Shown piece after piece: positions 35,719 through 46,600 of a stretch of 64,000 bases of DNA. The DNA is taken from assembly GCA_035771165.1 (NCBI GenBank), contig JAWNZC010000314.1:3693001-3757000 (forward strand), in the 5' to 3' direction. The first letter of the stretch is position 1. Every line of letters begins with the position of its first letter. The stretch comes from Paragorgia papillata (lineage: Eukaryota > Cnidaria > Anthozoa > Scleralcyonacea > Coralliidae). The notes beneath the pieces are model-generated. The model worked only from the letters and a program-made list of their open reading frames with translations. It was not told where the DNA came from and did not search any database. A program made the position numbers and the translations under genes.

Positions 35719-36670
35719 ATGGCGGGTTTTAGCGGTGACCAGAGATTTGCAAATGCTGAACCGTCTTTGATACAGGAGCTACAAAATAACGCCAAAAACA
35801 AAAATACAGCTATAAGCACTGGTTTCTGGGTCAATGTTTTTAAGAGCTGGGCAGAACAACGCGGATATTCAGGGGAAATTGAGAAGTACGAAGTGAGCGA
35901 GTTGGACACGGCACTTCAACAATTTTACGCCGAAGTAAGAAACAAGGACGGGGAAGACTACGAACCGGACAGTCTTCGCGTAATGATTGCAGCTCTCGAC
36001 CGCTATCTAAAGGAGCATAATTTTAAAACCTCCTTAATTCGTGACAGAGAATTCAGCTTGTACAAACAAGTCCTCGAAGGTAAAGCAAGACGACTTCGCG
36101 AAGAGGGGAAAGGAAAGCGTCAAAACAAGGCAAGAAGTTTGTCCGAGGAAGACGAAGAGGAGCTGTGGAGAGTTGGCAAACTAGGGAACAAAACACCAGA
36201 AAGCCTAGTGAATACAATTTGGTGGACACTCACCCAGTACTTCGGTTTACGTGGCCGCCAAGAACACCACAGTATGGCTGTCGACGACTTCTCGCTTCGC
36301 AAAGACGACAACGGTCGTGAATATGTCGAATTCGCTGAAGGCCTGACCAAAACGAGAGGCGGAGGATTATCTAAGAAATCCCGGGATTTTTCACCAAAAA
36401 TGTTTGCCACTGGAGGAGAAAGATGCCCTGTCTCGCTGTTTAAAGAGTACTTGTCGCGCCGACCAAATCATTTACGAACCACAGGCTCCTTTTACCTTTC
36501 CATCAACTACAAATCCAAGGACGAAGTTTGGTATAAAGCACAACCGATGGGTACGAATCGTATCAATGAAATGATGAAGCGAATCGTTGCTGGCACTTCT
36601 CTGGAAAGTAGCAGCAAGAAATTGACAAACCACAGCGCTCGGAAGACCCTTGTCAACAAGTTAAAAAAAT
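35719..36670 (+). pseudogene. Crypton tyrosine recombinase, N-terminal and most of catalytic domain (interrupted)
   Basis: ATG 35719 opens MAGFSGDQRFANAEPS. The frame runs uninterrupted for 317 codons. Residues about 20-115 form the helical N-terminal (SAM-like core-binding) region; the catalytic domain follows. TQYFGLRGRQEHHSM holds the first catalytic Arg, and KLTNHSARKTLVNKLKK holds the H-x-x-R box. This architecture is that of Crypton elements and Crypton-derived DUF3504 proteins, which cut and rejoin DNA through a Tyr nucleophile. The frame ends at a TAG created where a 2.08-kb insertion begins at 36671. The missing end, including the Tyr, resumes in frame at 38754. No splice donor exists at the break, so this is an insertion and not an intron. 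Confidence 0.85.
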
Positions 36671-38753
36671 AGGCACGCGCTAGCGTGCATGTGTCTACTG
36701 CATATATCATCATGACATCATTATATCAACAAATGTTTTCATGAAATGACGATTATACTAATCCTTTCCCCAACCAAAGAAATTACTGAACAATAAAAGT
36801 AACCCTAATCCGAACCTTAACCCGAAAAGCAGAAAAAATAAATGACAAAATGGTGCCATGTCAGTTTGACACATGGAAACTAGTATTTACCATAGTGGAA
36901 CATAGTCATCGTAGCTAGAATCTTTGGGTCACATCTTCGTAACCAATCAAAGCCCTGAAAATCCCTGATTCGAGAACACTTCCGAATACTTCGGTAATGG
37001 CCGTTTGCTGTCATTTACTGTATTCGTGATATAAATGTTTTTCACAAAAAGACTTTTTACTGGTGAGTATTTTTAGGATTTTTAGGTTTAGTTTTTCTAA
37101 GTTAACCCTTTGTTGCATGACCCCTTTATCCTCGATGGATTTTGATGCCATTTGGTATTTGTTTGGGGTCCAATCGGAGGAAAAACAGTCAAATTTTGCC
37201 AACTTCTACTAACTAGGGTGGGGCCTGGTTACAATTGTAACCCCCATGCATGCCCAGAACACCAGTGGCCAAAAATAGAGGCAAATTGAATAAATGGTTT
37301 ATTTGCCAAAACCAAACTATTTACAGAATAAAGAAAAATACAAGTTGGTGAGGAGACCTCAAGAGGCTAAAGCTTGTGTAAAGGTCACCTCGTTCACAGA
37401 ATTAAAGTTCAAATAATTAGATATCTAAAGTAAATTGAAAAGAATTGTTTAAAAAATTGTTTGTGGACATGTTCGAAGGAAGGAATTTTTGAGACCTCAA
37501 AAACCAAGTTTGTGCTAAGAGACCTCCTCATTTACAACAGAGTACAGTTTACCATAACAATTAACATTGTTAAACAGCTAGCTCTGATGTTATGACCATG
37601 TTCAACTATATTCAAATATAATAATTAAATAAGTAGTGTTTATAGCAGTAATATATAATGGTAAGGAATTACAAATATGGAGGCAAAAACAACAAAGTTA
37701 AAAGCAAAATTACATTATTTACAAACAGAACGAAAATAACAGAACAGTACTTAGCTATATTACATTGGTAGTTTCGGTATTTACATAGATATAGAGAAAA
37801 TCTTAGTTTGTATCAACATAAGTAGCAATTTTTCGTTTAAAGTTCGAAAAGGATTTACTATCTCTTATGTTTGATGGTAGGGAATTCCATATTGAGGCGC
37901 CATCAAACATAAGACTTTTCATATTGTTTGTTCATGGTTGTGGCAAACACACTTTAGAAGAACTGTCACGAAGATTGTGACTTAAGACGTCTTGCCTGAA
38001 AGTAAATAGTTTGTTCAGACATTCTGGCCCCATATTGTTTAATATCTTAAACATGATTTTAGCTTTTGCCTTTTCCCCATTTAAAGCAGTTTCTTGGCTT
38101 ACTTCATTGGGTAAATCTGCTATAATACGAGCAGCCCTGTTGTGAAGTTTTGTAAACGTGTAGACTGGGTTTCACCAAACACATTCCAAACTTCACAACA
38201 GTAATTAAAGTATGGTTGTATTATAGCATTATATACTGATAAAAGTGTTTTCCTGTCAACAAATTATTTTATTCTTTTATATCTATCTGCGTTACTTTAA
38301 GTTTTTGGCTTGTATATTTTCTATAGCATGTTTATAGCTTTGTTACATGCTGATATTTTTTATATGAATGTTGTGAAATACTTTTATTAAACTATGAAAG
38401 CAAATAAACAGACTCGCCTTCTCCTCGTTCGTGCCGCCATCTTGGAAAAGCTTGATTCCGTTTCTATATATATCCACGTAAATAGCGCCTGAGTCGCCTG
38501 ACCGAACTCTTGGTTAGTGCGAACACAACGGCTCCGATAAACAAAAAAGAATTAATACTTTATCGTGCACGGTTTTGAGCAAACGAACAAAATACGTTTG
38601 ACGACCTCGACACCTCGTGAGCAAAACAAAATGGTGACCTTTCGGGCCAGTTTCGGCGAACTTTCGTCGCGTTCCGTTCGTTTGTGACGTAGTGATACAA
38701 GCAAACTCAACAGCTCATGGCATAGTGTGCTACTGCGCATGCGCAGTAGACAC
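36671..38753. mobile_element. 2083-bp insertion splitting the Crypton
   Basis: Flanked by AAAAAT on both sides (36665-36670 and 38754-38759), a likely 6-bp target duplication. GTGTCTACTGC lies near the left end (36691-36701) and its inverse GCAGTAGACAC exactly at the right end (38743-38753). The left end has 20 extra bases with GCACGCGCTAGCGTGC. It contains the minus-strand retrotransposon fragment below. The right 450 bp shows only a CTACTGCGCATGCGCAGTAG palindrome. Confidence 0.65.
37270..38290 (-). mobile_element. Non-LTR retrotransposon 3' fragment (RT C-terminus)
   Basis: Minus-strand reading from about 38260: VYNAIIQPYFNYCCEVWN, then LHNRAARIIADLPNE, IMFKILNNMGPECLNKLF and SLMFDGASIWNSLPSNIR, in two or three frames. 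This is the conserved C-terminal region of CR1/L2-like ORF2 proteins ('Y.s.i.P.f.YC..vW', 'lqklqNRAaRii', 'g..lWNsLP'). RT catalytic motifs are absent. The 3' UTR appears to reach about 37270 (AATAAATGGTTTATTTGCC), without an obvious microsatellite tail. Confidence 0.75.
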
Positions 38754-39214
38754 AAAAATGCAACGTCGAACGGTCCTCCATTGTTAAGGTTACTGGCCAT
38801 CGAAACCTACAGTCCCTTGACGACTACGACGAAGGAGATGAAGTTGAGCAACGAGATCTCTCTACAAAAATATCTTGTCGAAGCAATTCCAGCAACGTGC
38901 AATCTGTATTGACCGCAGCGTTTAACATCGTCTGCCAACAGCAACAAAGTTCTGCCTCGACTAGTTCTACATTAAGTCGTCCGTATGGACTTAACGTCTC
39001 TCAACAAGATACAAGTCAAACAAATATGGCCTTTAACAACTCGTGTTTCAACAGTGCAATGGTCAGACAAGAAAGCCAACATCAGATGTTTAATTCAAAC
39101 ACTTTCCATAACTGCCAAGTTAGCTTTTACTGTCATGTCGAAGCCGTCTGATGATGTACAAGCTCAAGGACAAAAGCGGCGTCGCACTTTCATGATCGAC
39201 CGCGATTCCGACTA
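38754..39214 (+). pseudogene. Crypton tyrosine recombinase, C-terminal part
   Basis: After the insertion the frame resumes KCNVERSSIVK, VTGHRNLQSLDDYDEGDE: the second catalytic basic residue (GHR) and the Tyr nucleophile (DDY). A Gln/Ser/Asn-rich tail follows, then FHNCQVSFYCH and a stop at 39149. A 1-nt shift at about 39138 would continue SKPSDDVQAQGQKRRRTFMI to a TAA at 39212, giving the KRRR nuclear-localisation-like end usual for this family. So the copy has both an insertion and a late frameshift. Confidence 0.8.
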
Positions 39215-39467
39215 ACTGATGAACTATTTGAACTGGATATTTTCGTTTTTGAGTGTTATAAATCCAAGTTGTTTAATGTTTTGACTGTACGATACTAGTT
39301 ACTTCCATTGCTCGTTTGAAATGAACAACTGTTGTAAATATTTTAAGACGCATGTCGCGTGACTTTGTGTAAACCAATTAAAACACGACCGGAAGATCAA
39401 GTTTTCTTGATCACCGGATGTTCGTCTTATAATTGTCTCGCACATTTTCTTGTATATTATTAATAAG

Positions 39468-39632
39468 TAATAGCATGGTTTCTCGTGCAATTTGGAAAAA
39501 ACATGCACTCGTGAGTTTTTCAAAGACTTCAAATAGCACTCGTCCTTCGGACTCGTGCTATTTTGATAGTCTTTGAAAAACTCATTTGTGCATGTTTTTT
39601 CCAAATTGCACTCGAAACCATACTATTACCTA
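39468..39632. repeat. Hairpin MITE
   Basis: ATAGCATGGTTTCTCGTGCA at the left and TGCACTCGAAACCATACTAT at the right, continuing through GGAAAAAACATGCAC to ACTCGTCCTTCGGACTCGTG at the centre. About 75-bp arms. Confidence 0.8.
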
Positions 39633-39639
39633 TACTAAT

Positions 39640-40505
39640 AAACTGATACGCATACGACAATTGCCAGTCCTCACCGTTGTTTATGAAACGCAATACACCA
39701 GACATTTAGTGCATTTAATATTCAATGAAGGCAACTCAACTTACGACATATAATTTAGCACAACCATTCATATTAAGACAAAAGCGAATTTTAGTTTTAG
39801 TTGTACTGTTGGCAAAACAGTATTGTATCATTATTTTACCTCGGCTCTCACCGTGTTCGGTCCGACCATTGATCGTTTATTCGAATTTACTGCACTTTAT
39901 TAAATATTCTTTGCAAAGGGAGTTTTCATGAGGGACCATCTATGCATATAATGTCCAGATGAAGTGGAATTTATATCGAAACCATCACGGAAGAACTTCG
40001 TTGTAGCACTTGTAGGTACCCGCCTCGCTGCTCTAATGTAAAATCTTGCTTTTTAGTGCTCAATCATGCAGGTTCAACGTCACGTGATCTTGAATTTGGC
40101 GAACAATAACATAAATCTCAGTCACGCCCACTTTCACAGCCCTCTCCCTTTCCAGTGGCTATGGTCCACGTGACCAGCCGATACCAAGGTCTTTTCCAGC
40201 GCGGCGGGTTGAAAAGACCCTGGGTACGAGGTTGCCCCAGTGAACTGGGTTGCCCTTATATAGGAGTTATTCCCTCAGACAATAGCTGTTGACTTTATGA
40301 TAATTTATGTTAATATCTAAGGACTGAGCCATATATATATTGCATCAGGCTACGAGAAGGCTCGGTTTAAGCTTTGCTTTTTACCTCTATTCACATTATA
40401 AAGTTGGTATTCCTCCCTCTCTTCGAAGAAAACTATTAAAATAGATCATCACTACTGACTGTAGCACCACAACCTGAACGTTTCTGTCATTGTGAAGTTA
40501 GAAAT
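39640..40505. promoter_or_regulatory. Upstream region of gene B, no clear promoter motif
   Basis: 40065-40245 is repeat-derived: GTCACGTGATCTTGAA (also at 34384), TTTCACAGCCCTCTCCCTTT, and a CTCGTACCCAGGGTCTTTTC hairpin (about 40190-40235). The 250 bp before ATG 40511 shows no evident TATA box. The 5' UTR probably includes ACCTGAACGTTTCTGTCATT. Confidence 0.35.
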
Positions 40506-40510
40506 AAAAT

Positions 40511-40672
40511 ATGGGCGACGAACAGCTTATAACGACAAGCAGCGAGACCTCGAGCGAGACAGCAAGCGTTTCGAGAAAAGATTTTGTATTTGTTACTCAG
40601 GAGAACATAAAGTTGAAAAAATCCTTAAGGCGTACTGTTGCGGCTGATCTCGGTGGATACGAAGCGATAATG
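40511..40672 (+). CDS. Gene B first coding exon
   Basis: ATG at 40511 (context AAAATATGGGC), donor GTGAGG after 40672; 54 codons, phase 0. Encodes MGDEQLITTSSETSSETASV, then RKDFVFVTQENIKLKKSLRR and ADLGGYEAIM. The start is preferred because no acceptor or upstream in-frame ATG is seen close by and the Ser/Thr-rich head precedes the helix. Confidence 0.7.
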
Positions 40673-43600
40673 GTGAGGAATATGCTATAATTATTAATAA
40701 ATATACTACTGTAGTATTCTTTCGTGTCAGAGCTTAATATGGATGTCTTGGGGGAGATGTAGTGACTTGTACGTTTACTAGGCTCTTTAAAAGAGGTTCT
40801 CCCCTCCTTTACGATCTGGTAAATGTGCAAACTGATCAAGCAGTTAGATGGTTAATTTGTATCGTTTGACTAGACTTTGTAGCTCATTTATGTGTTGCTA
40901 TAAAAATGGAAATTTGATACAAGTAAAGACTGGCAACAGCCTGATCTTGCAGCTTTATACAGTAGAACGGTATCCGGTCGTTTCGCTACAGAGTCGTTTC
41001 GCTACATACATAAAGTCGTTTCGCTACATTAAGGTCGTTTCGCTACATTAATAACTCTTTCCTGTCCGAATTGGTCTTTAGTATTTTATTCTGGCTAACG
41101 CCAGACGATTTTATTCACCTCTGGGGAAGCCCTCGGACAGGAATGAGTTAAAGTCGTTTCGCTACATTTATAGGTCGTTTCGCTACATTAATAACTCTTT
41201 CCTGTCCGAATTGATCTTTAGTATTTTATTCTGGCTAACGCCAGACGATTTTATTCACCTCTGGGGAAGCCCTCGGACAGGAATGAGTTAAAGTCGTTTC
41301 GCTACATTAAGGTCGTTTCGCTACATTAATAACTCTTTCCTGTCCGAATTGATCTTTAGTATTTTATTCTGGCTAACGCCAGACGATTTTATTCACCTCT
41401 GGGGAAGCCCTCGGACAGGAATGAGTTAAAGTCGTTTCGCTACATTTAGGTCGTTTCGCTACATTAATAACTCTTTCCTGTCCGAATTGATCTTTAGTAT
41501 TTTATTCTGGCTAACGCCAGACGATTTTATTCACCTCTGGGGAAGCCCTCGGACAGGAATGAGTTAAAGTCGTTTCGCTACATTAAGGTCGTTTCGCTAC
41601 ATTAATAACTCTTTCCTGTCCGAATTGGTCTTTAGTATTTTATTCTGGCTAACGCCAGACGATTTTATTCACCTCTGGGGAAGCCCTCGGACAGGAATGA
41701 ATTAAAGTCGTTTCGCTACATAGTTAAAGTCGTTTCGCTACATACGGAAAGTCGTTTCACTTCAGGCTTCCCATGGCTTTTGAGGCAGCACTTCCCTTGC
41801 GATAGTAACTTCTAGTATTAAATATATTGTGTACGAAGACAGCGAAACGAGCGAGTCATGTGTAGTGAAAGATGTAGCAAAACGACTTTATGTGTGTAGC
41901 GAAACGGCTTTATGTGTGTAGCGAAACGACTTTATGTGTGTAGCGAAACGACTCTGTAGCGAAACGACTTTATGTGTGTATCGAAACGACTTGTAGCGAA
42001 ACGACTCTGTAGCGAAACGACCGGTAATCTTCAGACTAGTATGGGCATTCATTGGGCATGGGCTCTCAGTTTGAACACCACCTTACTTATTCTACAGTAC
42101 CATTTATTGATTACATTTGTTTTAGTGCTAATGTAGTTTTTGGTTGGTTTGTTTTAGAAAAATGAAGAACTCAATGAATCAGTTACTGCTTTGCGCAAGG
42201 ATCTTTCTCTCGTCATAAAAGTATGTTTTTCTAGTATTAAATATATTGTGTACGAAGACAGCGAAACGAGCGAGTCATGTGTAGTGAAAGATGTAGCAAA
42301 ACGACTTTATGTGTGTAGTGAAACGGCTTTATGTGTGTAGCGAAACGACTTTATGTGTGTAGCGAAACGACTCTGTAGCGAAACGACTTTATGCATGTGT
42401 GTAGCGAAACGACTTTATGCATGTGTGTAGCGAAACGACTTGTAGCGAAATGACTCTGTAGCGAAACGACCGGTAATCCAGTAGGATTAGTAAAAACAGT
42501 GACCCTCCACGCGAAAACGTACCTTAACGCTTTTCCGTTAAAACGGTCAAAAAAACGGACGGCGAACGGATGACAAACGACTTGTTAAAGCGTTCGAACG
42601 GTTTCCCAAAACGTTCGAACGCTTTGGAAAACTAACTATAAACGGTTAACAACAGGCGGTCGAACGGATAACAGGTGTTCCAACGGATAATAACAGGCGT
42701 TCGAACGGATAACAACAGGCGTTCGAACGGCCAATAACAGGCGTTCGAACGCATCAAATGGTTGCTACAAACGTTGGAATGGTTTATAGGTAGCAGCACC
42801 GTGCCTGGTTTTACTCTCAGGTACGGTGTTCAGACTAGTGCCTGGGCATTGGGCATGGGCTCTCAGTTTGAACACCACCTTACTTATTCTACAGTACCAT
42901 TTATTGATTACATTTGTTTTAGTGCTAATGTAGTTTGGTTGGTTTGTTTTAGAAAAATGAAGAACTCAATGAATCAGTTACTGCTTTGCGCAAGGATCTT
43001 TCTCTCGTCATAAAAGTATGTTTTTCTAGTATTAAATATATTGTGTACGAAGACAGCGAAACGAGCGAGTCATGTGTAGTGAAAGATGTAGCAAAACGAC
43101 TTTATGTGTGTAGTGAAACGGCTTTATGTGTGTAGCGAAACGACTTTATGTGTGTAGCGAAACGACTCTGTAGCGAAACGACTTTATGCATGTGTGTAGC
43201 GAAACGACTTTATGCATGTGTGTAGCGAAACGACTTGTAGCGAAATGACTCTGTAGCGAAACGACCGGTAATCCAGTAGGATTAGTAAGAACAGTGACCC
43301 TCCACGCGAAAACGTACCTTAACGCTTTTCCGTTAAAACGGTCAAAAAAACGGACGGCGAACGGATGACAAACGACTTGTTAAAGCGTTCGAACGGTTTC
43401 CCAAAACGTTCGAACGCTTTGGAAAACTAACTATAAACGGTTAACAACAGGCGGTCGAACGGATAACAGGTGTTCCAACGGATAATAACAGGCGTTCGAA
43501 CGGATAACAACAGGCGTTCGAACGGCCAATAACAGGCGTTCGAACGCATCAAATGGTTGCTACAAACGTTGGAATGGTTTATAGGTAGCAGCACCGTGCC

Positions 43601-46600
43601 TGGTTTTACTCTCAGGTACGGTGTTCAGACTAGTGCCTGGGCATTGGGCATGGGCTCTCAGTTTGAACACCACCTTACTTATTCTACAGTACCATTTATT
43701 GATTACATTTGTTTTAGTGCTAATGTAGTTTGGTTGGTTTGTTTTAGAAAAATGAAGAACTCAATGAATCAGTTACTGCTTTGCGCAAGGATCTTTCTCT
43801 CGTCATAAAAGTATGTTTCCAATTTGTTTTCGGACACATTTATACAGGATTACAGGGCTGCAAATAACAGCCGGTCATTGGACATTGTCTGGCATGATTG
43901 TACGTTATTGTCCGCCCAAACCTCATGTCTCATTATGGCCGGTCATTATGACCGGTCAATTCAAACTTACATGTTAATAGTTAGTCTTAAAGATGTTTTG
44001 AAAGGAATTAAGGAAACATTTTTCATGGTGGTTTTCAAATCGGCCCGAAATTCTAATCAATAAGCCTGTGAAGAGTTTTTTTTAACGAGAGAAGAGCCCA
44101 GTATTTCAGCAACCGGTCACCACTAAATTTCCTAAAATTCTGGACATTTTTTTGGCCGTGTTGTCTACCTATTTATAGCTACAATTATCTAAATACAGGA
44201 AAGTAATAATATTTAAAAGAATGTTCTAAAAACACTAAAAGAATATACAGAAACTAAAGTTTCTATAAAAATTCATTATATAATTAACTATAATATTTAC
44301 AATAAAATGTTTCAAATAAGTTCAAAATTACAATCAAGCTTAGCCGGCGCCGGGTGATTGGGGAGCAGGTGCCTATTGTTATTTTTCGTGCTGCCCTCTA
44401 ATTAAAACAGTGTATTTTTGGAAGGTGTCAATTTCAAAAACCTGAGCTAAATAGCTTAATTAATTTGGAAGTGGAGCGAATATTTACTCCATTTAAAAAA
44501 CACGTATCTAGAATGAACTAAAATAGTACAGTTATGAATGAGTATGTGTGTCAAAGTGCATTCTTGATTCAGGAATTTGTGTGGTATATGTTTGCTGTGT
44601 CAGTGTCAGACAACATTACTTATATTATTCTGCCGTTATGTTGTCTGGTTTACAGTTAAGGTAGTACTGGAGTCTCAAGTCGACTCTTCCAATCTTAACA
44701 GTTTTTTGTCAGTTGGAAGATATAGTAACAACAAGTTTGTATTTCGAAGAATCGCGATATAAGAATCAAATACGCAATATTTACTAGGTAACTATCTCGG
44801 AGCTTGATGGATTAAATTGCAAGGATATCTGCTGCATAAAAAGTGTTGTTTCACCATCTCTTAGCTAAAAATGTGCCGGGTGGTATTGAAAAAATTACCC
44901 TTAGTGCTGAGCGCTTAGAATTTGTGCCATGTGGTTCTCGCCCAGTACCGCCCAGCGTGGCTACATCCCTGAATACATATCAAGATTAGAATTAAGTGTT
45001 AGGGCCTTTTATATGCGGCAAAATAAGCCGCGAACAGCCCATATAAACGGTCATGTAATCAATGACCCGCGACTAAAATAAGCCCAGGGTTGAAGCTAGT
45101 ACACCAAAATAAGCCGCCGCTTATTCAATAATTGACCGTTTATACGAGTTGTTCGCGACCTATTTAAGCCATGGCTTGTTTTGCCTTGTATTAAAGGCTC
45201 TATTGTGTACCATAATGTACATTTAGAAGCTGTATACAACAGATTTATGTTAAGGCTTCACAATTTTTTCTATCTTCTTTTGTTAACTGTTTCTTAGCCA
45301 TTATTTTGTTCAGGTTGTTACAGTAGATTTTCTCATGTTAATTACATTTTGTGTTACATAAAATTAAATTCTAGAGGGTAGATCCAGCAGTCATTGAAAA
45401 ACTTAGAGCGGAACTTGAAGTCATGAAAAAAGACATCCAGGAAAGAGAGGGAATAATTTTAGATTTCAGTAGGAAACTGGAGGTTGTGGAAACACAAAAT
45501 GAAAAGCTGTCTGCCAATGCCTCGGAGTTAGAAACAGCTTTTAAAACCAAGGAGCAAGAATACCAAAGAAAATTGAACGCGGAGACAGACCAACTGACCA
45601 AAAAGTGTGCTGACTTGCAGAAGAAATGTGATGAGTCCGAAACAGAAATGGATCGAGTAAAACGAGCAATCGAACATCAAACCGCAGAACTGGATGAGAA
45701 GAAGTCGATGATTCACTCAATGACAAAATCTGTAAGTATTGTACTGTAGTTAAATTTGCCTATGCAACGAAATTTTCAAGTTGGATAATCGGGGGCCCTT
45801 AGTTCTCGCCCTAACCATACCTAATGAGCGTTACGCCACTGGTTTTACATAGTGGAAAGATGGTAAACTGCCGAGAATAGTCTTGATAACGAAATATTGA
45901 CGTTTTGAGCAGAGCCCTTCGTTAGATAGAATAAGACCCCATTTACAGTACACGATGCTTCGTTTAGGCTTTGCGTTTACACGATACCGATGACATAAAA
46001 ACGGTACAAAAATGAAGACGTGTTCCTTGACCAGCATGATATGAAAACGGAATACAAACGCCCGTGCCGTTACAGTTTAATGACAGTAATCACGGTATAT
46101 GTATACCGTTGAAAATTGACCACAGTATTCGGGTCAGTAGTATTCACAAAGCTTTCTCAACTCAGATGTGCATACGGTAACGTTTCCGAGCGTTTTCGTA
46201 TTGTTTTAAGTAATGAGCTGATTGTTCTCGATTCCCTTGAGAACAGTAAACAATACAAAAACGCTCGAAAACGTTACGGTGTGCACATAGCCTCAGTACC
46301 ACATTGTTGTGTTGCGGCGCTTATTTGAGGGCAACCAAATAAGGGCAATCGATCTCAATAATTTGTCATGAGGAAAACACAAAGGAAATCAGATTAGCTT
46401 GTCAGTGGTTTGGATATTGGGGGAAGAAATTACATAAATTAAGCAAACTTTTGCCTCCATTTTTTCTTAAAATACTGACGTGTTTGAGATGTTAAATATC
46501 GAACACTCGGAAGTGTGTTTCATCAGAATATCCAAACATCTCGAAGTTTTTTCAAATACCTTAGTTTTGCCTTGCTTTTCAACAAACATTTCTGATGAAA

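Larger units (their letters stand above)
42225..43810 (+). repeat. 795-bp tandem duplication carrying the exon (copies 2 and 3)
   Basis: Two nearly identical 795-bp units (exon starts 42953 and 43748), differing visibly at about 42512 (GTAAAAACAG against GTAAGAACAG). Each holds part of the foldback core and right arm, a 345-bp segment with a GGCGTTCGAACGGATAACAA minisatellite, and the 63-nt exon with both splice sites. The join is between intron sequence after the donor (GTATGTTT) and the foldback core (TTCTAGTATTAAATAT). Confidence 0.9.

Noticed and set aside
36673..38753. An intron in the Crypton gene
   Set aside because: No GT donor at the break and the flanks are an AAAAAT direct repeat, which fits insertion better.
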